Shown: positions 1 through 5,259 of the stretch, piece by piece
Position numbering within the stretch: the stretch's first letter is position 1
Layout of the letters: every line of letters starts with the position of its first letter
Assembly: GCA_010092805.1 (NCBI GenBank)
Contig: JAADYY010000086.1
Location: 1-9,746, forward strand
Direction: 5' to 3'
Origin: Chloroflexota bacterium
GTDB taxonomy: Bacteria > Chloroflexota > Anaerolineae > Aggregatilineales > Phototrophicaceae
DNA length: 9,746 bases
Made by a program: the position numbers and the translations under genes
Notes under the pieces: generated by a model
Database searches by the model: none
What the model was told of the DNA's origin: nothing
Seen by the model: the letters and a program-made list of their open reading frames with translations, nothing else

Positions 1-1
1 G

Positions 2-2212
2 TCCATCACTGTCGAAGCGATCAACCATGTATTAGCAACCCAATACCCGACCCTGCAAAGCAGTGGCCATCTGGATGGGCGGCTGAAACTGCCGCAAACG
101 CTGGCGAAGCTCACCCCAGAGCATCGTATGGCGATCCTCGAATTCAACACGACTCAACCGGGCGAAATGCAAGCGATGATTGACGCAATCCAGCCGCAGG
201 TTGGTGTCGTCACCAACTTACGATTGGCCTACACCGACCGTTTTGAAAACCCAGACCAGTTCGCCAAAGAAACCGCGCTGATGATCGAAAAGCTGCCGCC
301 CGACGGTCTGGCTGTGCTCAGCTACGATGATGATCAGGTGCGCGAGATGGCCATTCGCGCGGCGGCGCGCGTGCTCACCGTGGGGCTGGAGGGTTTTGGC
401 GCGGATCTTATCGCGTACAACATCGTCGTGGGCACCACCCGCACCGGCTTTGATTTGCGCTACGGCGATGAGCGGTTCGTGGGTCGGTGGACACCGCTGC
501 TGGGTAAGCACCGCCTGTACAGCATTCTCACGGCGGTCGCGGTGGGTGTGCATTACGAGATCGCGCCAACCGAAGCGCTGCGCGCGCTCACCGAGATGCA
601 GCCGCTGCCAGGGCGCATGAATCCGCTCAACGGCAACGGCGGATCGCTGCTCATCGACGACTCGTTCAGCGCCGACCCGCAGTCCACACTTGCGGCGCTT
701 GAGTGGCTGCAAGCGGTCACTGAAGGCAGCCAGCAACGTGCGATTTTTGTGCTGGGCAATATGGATAATCTCGGCGGGTTCACGCAGCGCGGGCACCGGA
801 TGGTGGGCCAGCGGGCCTCGGAGTTCGTTGATATGTTCATCACAGAAGGCACCGATGCCGCATTGGCCGGGCGTGCCGCCCTCGATCAAGACATGGAGCC
901 GCGCAAAGTTGCGATCACGTACAGCATTCAGGATGTCCTGAATCAACTCCAAGCCACCTCAAAGATCACCAGCGATGACATTATCCTCGTCAAGGGCGGC
1001 CCGTCGGCGCGGATGGAACTCGTCAGCCAAGCGCTGCTCGCCGATCCAGCCGATGAGCGGCAACTGCCACGCAACGCACAGCTCACCGAAGCGTCGTCCT
1101 TTCTGCGCCCCACACATCCCAGTTGGGTCGAGATCGATCTGGCGGCGTTGGCGCGCAATGTCCGCGCGATCAAAGACCTGACCGGGCCAGAAATCACGCT
1201 GATCGCTGTTGTCAAAGCGGATGCCTATGGTCATGGCGCGGTCGCGGTCGCGCGGACGGCGCTGCTCAATGGGGCGGCGTATCTGGCTGTGTCGTCGATC
1301 AACGAAGCGCTGGAGCTGCGTGAAGCGGGGATCGAAGCGCCGATTCTGATCGTCAACTATGTGCCAGTGCAGGCGATGCGCCAGGTGGTCCGCCAAAACC
1401 TGACGGTCACACTCTATGATTTGGAGTTGGCCCGCGCCTATAACCGGGCAGCGCGCGAGGCCGGCGGCGTGCTGAAGAGTCACGTCAAGATCGATACAGG
1501 GATGGGGCGGCTGGGGGTGATGGCGGGCGAAGCCGTCGCCTTTTTTCGGCATCTGCTCAACTTGAACAACATCGAAATTGAGGGCATCTATACGCATTTC
1601 TCGACGGCAGACGACGATCTTGACCACGCGAACGAGCAGTTGCGTGTATTCAAGAGTGTGGTCACGCCGCTGCGTGCCTCTGGTTACAACTTCAAATACA
1701 TCCATGCCGCCAACACCGCCGCCATGCTCACGCTGCCAGCGAGCCATTTCAATGCGGTGCGTGTGGGGCTGGGGATGTACGGGTTGTCGCCATCAGCGAA
1801 GGCGCGGCTGCCAGAAGCGTTCACACCGGCACTCACCTGGAAGACCATGATCGCGCAGGTGAAGACTCTGCCGCCCGGCCACCCCGTCGGCTATGGCAAC
1901 ACCTACCGCACCGCCACGCAGGAGCGGATTGCAGTGCTGCCCGTCGGCTACGCGAATGGCTTTCGCCGCTCGCCGCACCATTGGGGAAAGGTGTTGGTTC
2001 AGGGCGAGTTCGCACCGATCATCGGGCGAATCAGCATGGAGAAGTTGGTGATCAATGTGTCGCAAATCCCGGAGGTGGCAATTGGGGATGAGGTGGTGCT
2101 GCTGGGGCGTCAAGGCAACGCCCGCATCACCGCCGACGACATCGCAGACCGGCTGGGCACCATCAGTTACGAGGTCTTGACGACCATCCTCCCCCGTGTT
2201 CCGCGCCGCTAA
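2..2212 (+). CDS. Bifunctional MurF-type ligase / alanine racemase fusion, 5'-truncated by window edge
   Basis: The reading frame is open from base 2 to the TAA at 2210-2212 (736 visible residues). The ATG at 128 is internal: the residues before it already read as Mur ligase, so the true start lies outside the window. Visible residues 1-360 are the MurF central and C-terminal domains, which join D-Ala-D-Ala to the UDP-MurNAc-tripeptide in the cytoplasm. Marks are PGRM (about 203), a DDS..A.P.S segment (219 on), LGNM and VKGG (K331). The first residues, SITVEAINHVL, are what normally follows the GKT/S loop, so the P-loop lies just off the edge. Residues from about 371 are a fold-type III PLP alanine racemase: KADAYGHG with PLP lysine K405, KIDTGMGRLG (K496, R503), and VGYGNTY with catalytic Y631. 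The same fusion order is known in Bacteroidetes. MurF motifs are somewhat diverged (LEFN for the usual EMG). Racemase identity is very sure; MurF activity is likely. Confidence 0.93.
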   Translation, partial: SITVEAINHVLATQYPTLQSSGHLDGRLKLPQTLAKLTPEHRMAILEFNTTQPGEMQAMIDAIQPQVGVVTNLRLAYTDRFENPDQFAKETALMIEKLPPDGLAVLSYDDDQVREMAIRAAARVLTVGLEGFGADLIAYNIVVGTTRTGFDLRYGDERFVGRWTPLLGKHRLYSILTAVAVGVHYEIAPTEALRALTEMQPLPGRMNPLNGNGGSLLIDDSFSADPQSTLAALEWLQAVTEGSQQRAIFVLGNMDNLGGFTQRGHRMVGQRASEFVDMFITEGTDAALAGRAALDQDMEPRKVAITYSIQDVLNQLQATSKITSDDIILVKGGPSARMELVSQALLADPADERQLPRNAQLTEASSFLRPTHPSWVEIDLAALARNVRAIKDLTGPEITLIAVVKADAYGHGAVAVARTALLNGAAYLAVSSINEALELREAGIEAPILIVNYVPVQAMRQVVRQNLTVTLYDLELARAYNRAAREAGGVLKSHVKIDTGMGRLGVMAGEAVAFFRHLLNLNNIEIEGIYTHFSTADDDLDHANEQLRVFKSVVTPLRASGYNFKYIHAANTAAMLTLPASHFNAVRVGLGMYGLSPSAKARLPEAFTPALTWKTMIAQVKTLPPGHPVGYGNTYRTATQERIAVLPVGYANGFRRSPHHWGKVLVQGEFAPIIGRISMEKLVINVSQIPEVAIGDEVVLLGRQGNARITADDIADRLGTISYEVLTTILPRVPRR

Positions 2213-2253
2213 TCACGGCGAGGCGTGCCAATGTGCAGCACGCCTCACGTGAT
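2212..2253. terminator. Hairpin at convergent junction, possible bidirectional terminator
   Basis: A 9-bp perfect stem (2220-2228 with 2238-2246, GAGGCGTGC/GCACGCCTC) has a 9-nt loop. It is extended outward by ATCACG (2212-2217) pairing with CGTGAT (2248-2253) around a small internal mismatch. It begins at the last base of the racemase stop codon and lies just beyond the stop of the opposing sco gene. There is no U-tract on either side, so intrinsic termination is inferred only from position and stem strength. Confidence 0.5.
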
Positions 2254-2261
2254 CTGGGTGC

Positions 2262-3014
2262 TCAAGCACCTGCGCCGATGATCTGGCGGATGCTCTCGGC
2301 GATGTCGTCGGGCGTAGCGCTGAACGAGTAAATCGCGCGCAGTTGGCGGTCACGGTCGATCAAGTACGAAGCCGTCGAGTGATCGACCAAGTAGTTATCA
2401 CCGCGCCCTTCATCGGTGCGCAGCGCATAATACAGCCCATAATCCGGCGTGATCTGCGCCAACGTGACCGGGTCGCCGCTCATGCCGATAAATTCCTCAT
2501 CGAAGTTGCGCAGGTAGCGCGCCAGCGTCTCCGGCGTATCGCGCGCCGGGTCAACGCTCACGAACAGCACATTGAGATCATCGGCCAATTCACCGAGATT
2601 TTGCTCAATGCGGCGGTACTCGGCGAGCGTCAGCGGGCAGAAATCGGGGCAGTGCGTGTAACCGAAGAAGATGGCCGTGTAACTGCCCTGCAAATCGCTC
2701 AGGCTGAGATCGTCGCCGGGGGCTTCGCCCAGCGTGCTCGGCAGCGTGAAATCCATGACTTCACGCGCCGGTTCGATCAGCGTGACGCCCGGTACCTGCG
2801 GCGCGGGCGGGGTATTCAGCGCGTTCCGCAGATTGATGAGCAGGACAATCCCGATCAGTAGAATGCCACTGACCAGCAAGCCCAGCAGAATATAGGCAGC
2901 GGTGTTGCTGCGCGGTTGGGTTGGTTGGGTTGGGTTCGGGGCGGTTTGTTCGGTCGATGGGTCGGTTGGTGATTGCTGCATATCCGGTTGCAGATTTGGC
3001 GTTTCCGTCGCCAT
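2262..3014 (-). CDS. Membrane-anchored Sco1/SenC-family copper/redox protein
   Basis: A 250-residue protein of the SCO1/SenC/PrrC thioredoxin-fold family. Members deliver copper to, or reduce, the CuA site of cytochrome c oxidase on the outer face of the membrane. Residues 1-38 are polar and rich in Pro, Thr and Gln. Residues 39-60 form one hydrophobic helix with no lipobox cysteine. The Sco domain runs from about 77 to 247. It shows the copper motif GYTHCPDFCP (C122, C126), a VSVDPARDTP segment, and the distal ligand histidine H212 in LVDHS. All three ligands are intact. The start at 3014 was chosen over the upstream ATG at 3119 because GGAGG lies 6 bases before it and the longer N-terminus is not Sco-like. 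It is convergent with the racemase fusion and divergent from the propeller gene. No cytochrome oxidase genes are visible, so its client is inferred from the family. Confidence 0.92.
   Translation of the reverse strand: MATETPNLQPDMQQSPTDPSTEQTAPNPTQPTQPRSNTAAYILLGLLVSGILLIGIVLLINLRNALNTPPAPQVPGVTLIEPAREVMDFTLPSTLGEAPGDDLSLSDLQGSYTAIFFGYTHCPDFCPLTLAEYRRIEQNLGELADDLNVLFVSVDPARDTPETLARYLRNFDEEFIGMSGDPVTLAQITPDYGLYYALRTDEGRGDNYLVDHSTASYLIDRDRQLRAIYSFSATPDDIAESIRQIIGAGA
2914..2944 (+). repeat. GGTT-type low-complexity tract with G-quadruplex motif
   Basis: The plus strand has four runs of at least three G (2918-2920, 2927-2929, 2932-2934, 2938-2941) separated by loops of 6, 2 and 3 bases. This satisfies the classic G3+N1-7 quadruplex rule. 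The tract lies inside the minus-strand sco gene, 74-97 bases after its start codon, and encodes the Pro/Thr/Gln-rich linker before the membrane helix. The G-rich strand is the template strand, so the mRNA itself is C-rich. Confidence 0.7.
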
Positions 3015-3093
3015 GCAGTGCCTCCAGAAACTCACGAAAAGTGGGGTGGAACCGCACGCGTCGCACTGATGCGCGCTTCCTTGTGATAATTGT

Positions 3094-3121
3094 AACATAG
3101 TGATACCGTCGTTGCCCACAA
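3094..3121 (-). promoter_or_regulatory. Candidate sigma70-type promoter for the sco gene
   Basis: Read on the minus strand: TTGTGG (3116-3121) as -35, a 16-base spacer, then TATGTT (3094-3099) as -10. It would give a leader of roughly 75 bases before the ATG at 3014. The -35 and -10 each match the consensus only partly, so this is tentative. Confidence 0.35.
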
Positions 3122-3134
3122 GCGCGCTGGCTGC

Positions 3135-3180
3135 GGCCCTGGGAGCGGGACTTCAACCCGTGTTTCGCTCCCTGAGGGCC
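3135..3180. other. Large intergenic hairpin, 13-bp stem
   Basis: GGCCCTGGGAGCG (3135-3147) pairs with CGCTCCC (3166-3172) and AGGGCC (3175-3180), with a two-base TG bulge. The 18-base loop can form a further short CGGG/CCCG pairing. It lies in the divergent spacer between sco and the propeller gene, just upstream of the candidate sco promoter. It could be a transcribed structure, an operator or an intergenic repeat; the sequence alone does not decide. Confidence 0.6.
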
Positions 3181-3197
3181 GGGGGATGAGGGCCAAA

Positions 3198-3245
3198 CAG
3201 CCAGCCGATCCATTCGCCCCCATTTCCGAATGCGCCCGCTGGCTG
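3198..3245. other. Second intergenic hairpin, nested stems
   Basis: An outer stem CAGCCAGC (3198-3205) with GCTGGCTG (3238-3245) encloses an inner stem CATTCG (3211-3216) with CGAATG (3227-3232). The right arm ends about 20 bases before the TATAAT box of the propeller promoter, over its expected -35 position. The 8-mer GCTGGCTG also occurs at 3126-3133, so the left arm has two alternative partners. Confidence 0.6.
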
Positions 3246-3270
3246 TGCGTTGGTGGGCTTGGCGTATAAT
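3242..3270 (+). promoter_or_regulatory. Candidate promoter for the propeller gene
   Basis: A perfect -10 hexamer TATAAT is at 3265-3270, 38 bases before the ATG at 3309. The -35 position at 17-base spacing (3242-3247, GCTGTG) is poor and overlaps the right arm of the hairpin at 3198-3245. This suggests either a weak -35 or an activator-dependent promoter. A GAGGAG ribosome binding site (about 3297-3302) precedes the start codon. Confidence 0.55.
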
Positions 3271-3308
3271 GTGAACAATCGACCGCGCAAGTTGACGAGG
3301 AGACGCCC

Positions 3309-4340
3309 ATGACTTGGCTGCTGCGAATCGCCCAATGGATGATTATCGGAATGACCCTTAGCGTAATCCTATTGATGGGCGCGCTGGCATTGGGCAGCGC
3401 GCGCGCGGTGAGCACGGTTGCGTTCATCTCCAACCGCGATGGTCAAACGCAGCTCTATTTATTGGATGTGGATCATGGTGTGGTGCATAACATCAGCCGC
3501 AAGATCGACGATGACTCGCAGCTTGAGGTCACCACGTTCAGTTGGTCACCAACCAGTGAGCACATCGCCTATATCGGCGCTGCCCGGCTCAACTTCGACC
3601 TGTATGTACTCGATGCTGACGGGGCAGAACTGCGGCTGTTGGCGCAAACCCGCGCCGCCGACGTACGCCCAAGTTGGTCGCCGGATGGCGCGGCACTGGC
3701 CTATCACGCCACCACCGCAGGCTTGAACAACGACGTGTTCACCATTGCGCTTGATGCCTCCACCCCGCGTAACCTCACCCGCACATTCGCGGGCGACAAT
3801 CATCGCTGGCCGCAGTGGTCGCCAGACGGCCAGCAGATCGCGTTTTATTCCGATGCCGATGACGCGCTCGACATCTTCGTGCTCGACACAATGCCGGGCG
3901 CGGCCCCGCGTAACCTGACCAATGGCGAAGTCTTCGCGCGTGCCCCCGATTGGTCACCCGACGGCGCGCGGGTTGCCTTCAACACCTTCGGCATTCTGTA
4001 CACCGTCGCCCCCGACAACCGCCACATCACCGAACTGCTCCGCACCGAAGACGGCTTCCGGCGCACGTTCTGGTCGCCCGACGGCACGCAGCTCGCGCTG
4101 TCGTGGTCGGGCAATCTACATATCGTCAGCGCCGATGGCAGTCATCCGCCGCGCCAATTGACCGAGCAGCTCACCGTCGCTGAAGAGATCACCTGGTCGC
4201 CAGACGGATCGCGGCTGGTTTTCAGCGGCTTTACGGCGAGCGGCAGCCGTGATCTATACATGATCAACGCCGATGGCAGCGGGCTGCGCCGCCTGACGAC
4301 TCATCCGGCCCTGGACATGGCCCCGGCTTGGCGACCGTAG
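3309..4340 (+). CDS. Membrane-anchored TolB-like PD40/WD40 beta-propeller protein
   Basis: A 343-residue protein. Residues 8-31 are a hydrophobic helix with few charges before it, fitting a signal anchor or an uncleaved signal peptide, so the propeller should lie outside the cytoplasm. From about residue 36 it consists of PD40 repeats. Six WSP-type blade motifs are visible (one WSPTSEH, then WSPDG five times), and a final AWRP closes the ring. This fits a six-bladed TolB-type propeller. Aspartate-rich turns such as DADGAEL and NADGSGL between blades are typical of the group. No TolB N-terminal domain, protease, kinase or other catalytic domain is attached, and no tol or pal genes are adjacent. 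The role is therefore limited to probable binding or scaffolding. The start is supported by GAGGAG 6 bases upstream. The 95-base gap to the methyltransferase carries its own promoter candidate. Confidence 0.88.
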   Translation: MTWLLRIAQWMIIGMTLSVILLMGALALGSARAVSTVAFISNRDGQTQLYLLDVDHGVVHNISRKIDDDSQLEVTTFSWSPTSEHIAYIGAARLNFDLYVLDADGAELRLLAQTRAADVRPSWSPDGAALAYHATTAGLNNDVFTIALDASTPRNLTRTFAGDNHRWPQWSPDGQQIAFYSDADDALDIFVLDTMPGAAPRNLTNGEVFARAPDWSPDGARVAFNTFGILYTVAPDNRHITELLRTEDGFRRTFWSPDGTQLALSWSGNLHIVSADGSHPPRQLTEQLTVAEEITWSPDGSRLVFSGFTASGSRDLYMINADGSGLRRLTTHPALDMAPAWRP

Positions 4341-4394
4341 CATCTGCACGCACCGATGATCGATCACGCCGCCGCACGACGTATAGAATAGGGG

Positions 4395-4400
4395 TATACT
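4395..4400 (+). promoter_or_regulatory. Candidate -10 box for the methyltransferase gene
   Basis: TATACT at 4395-4400 lies 36 bases before the ATG, with a second possible box TAGAAT at 4384-4389. No clear -35 is seen at normal spacing. The local drop in GC against the GC-rich flanks supports a promoter rather than readthrough alone, but the call is weak. Confidence 0.35.
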
Positions 4401-4435
4401 CGGTGCGTTATCCCCGCCGAGCCAGGAGCAGGCAC

Positions 4436-5185
4436 ATGACAGAGACGAACAAGTGGCAAGTGTTCTTTGACCGCCACGCCAGCAAATACATGGACGAACC
4501 CTTTGTCAAAGGCACACAAGCAGAGGTCGATTTCCTCATCGCACACCTGAACCTCACCACCGACCAGCGCATCCTCGATATGGGCTGCGGCACCGGGCGG
4601 CATGCACTCGAACTGGGCCGTCGTGGGTACCACGTGACTGGGGTCGATCTCTCTGGTGGAATGCTGGCGCAGGCGCGGCAGATCATGCAAGCGGAAGGCA
4701 TCACGACCCTGACCTTTCAGCAGGCAGACGCGACCCGCTATACGACCGCTGCCCCCTTCGACCGCATCTACTGCGTCTGTGAAGGATCGCTCGGGTTAGT
4801 CGGCGCAGGCAGCGACCCACATGAGCACGATATGGCGATATTGCGCAATCTCTATGACGCGCTGAAACCCGGCGGGCGGATGCTAATCACGGTGCTGAAC
4901 GCCATGCGCCACATCCGGCAGTACCAGCAAGCCGATGTCGAGGCGGGCATCTTTGACCCGGTGACACTGACGGAAGCCGGCACATTGTCCACCGGCGAAG
5001 GGGACGATGTGGTCGAAATTGACACCGTGGAACGCGGCTTCGTGATCCCCCAACTACGGCTGATTCTTCAGGTCGTTGGCTTTGAGGTCGAGCACATCGG
5101 TGGCGGCACAGCGGGCAATTGGGGCATTCGCCCGTTGCAGCTCGACGAATACGAGATCCTGGCGGTTGTCAACAAGCCTGAATAG
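4436..5185 (+). CDS. Class I SAM-dependent methyltransferase
   Basis: A 249-residue Rossmann-fold methyltransferase, probably cytoplasmic and soluble. Motif I is at residues 46-56 (ILDMGCGTGRH), and the acidic residue that binds the SAM ribose is D71 in GVDLS. QADATRY with D98 marks the adenine-contacting loop, and LKPGGRMLITV is the motif after strand 5. It resembles the methyltransferase-25/11 group. The C-terminal block GNWGIRPLQLDEYEIL is a recurrent ending in small-molecule members of this type, as I recall the family. The substrate cannot be told from sequence. The start at 4436 is preferred to the in-frame ATG at 4328. AGGAG lies 7 bases upstream, residues before it are Arg-rich and unlike the fold, and the longer form would overlap the propeller gene. 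It is convergent with dabA. Confidence 0.9.
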   Translation: MTETNKWQVFFDRHASKYMDEPFVKGTQAEVDFLIAHLNLTTDQRILDMGCGTGRHALELGRRGYHVTGVDLSGGMLAQARQIMQAEGITTLTFQQADATRYTTAAPFDRIYCVCEGSLGLVGAGSDPHEHDMAILRNLYDALKPGGRMLITVLNAMRHIRQYQQADVEAGIFDPVTLTEAGTLSTGEGDDVVEIDTVERGFVIPQLRLILQVVGFEVEHIGGGTAGNWGIRPLQLDEYEILAVVNKPE

Positions 5186-5193
5186 AGGCCAAA

Positions 5194-5222
5194 CGTGAGC
5201 GAGACAAGCCTGCTCGCTCACG
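5194..5222. terminator. Perfect 10-bp hairpin at convergent junction
   Basis: CGTGAGCGAG (5194-5203) pairs perfectly with CTCGCTCACG (5213-5222) around a 9-base loop. It lies 8 bases after the methyltransferase stop and 37 bases beyond the dabA stop on the other strand, so it could serve both genes. Neither side has a real U-tract (only TTT on the minus side). The remaining 5223-5259 holds nothing recognisable. Confidence 0.5.
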
Positions 5223-5259
5223 CCCGCCGCCTTCATCGGCTTGGCGAGTTTAGTGCCCC

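Noticed and set aside
128..130. ATG at 128 as the start of the MurF-racemase gene
   Set aside because: The frame is open back to base 2, and the upstream residues match the Mur ligase region that follows the ATP loop, so this Met is internal.
959..1747. 262-residue minus-strand ORF antisense to the racemase domain (also 218-952 within the MurF domain)
   Set aside because: It overlaps a clearly conserved alanine racemase on the other strand and has no recognisable fold or ribosome binding site of note.
2343..2861. 172-residue plus-strand ORF antisense to the sco gene
   Set aside because: The Sco copper motif and histidine on the minus strand fix the coding frame; the antisense product is Arg/Gln/Ile-rich shadow sequence.
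2914..2944. Telomere-like or CRISPR-like repeat
   Set aside because: The GGTT/GGGTT units are irregular, very short and in frame with the Sco linker; there are no spacers or repeat units of CRISPR size.
3015..3119. Longer N-terminus for the Sco protein starting at 3119
   Set aside because: The extra 35 residues include unrelated Cys/His-rich sequence, while the start at 3014 has a good GGAGG at proper spacing.
4328..4435. Upstream start for the methyltransferase at 4328
   Set aside because: It would overlap the end of the propeller gene, and the added 36 residues are Arg-rich and span the candidate promoter. The ATG at 4436 has AGGAG 7 bases upstream.
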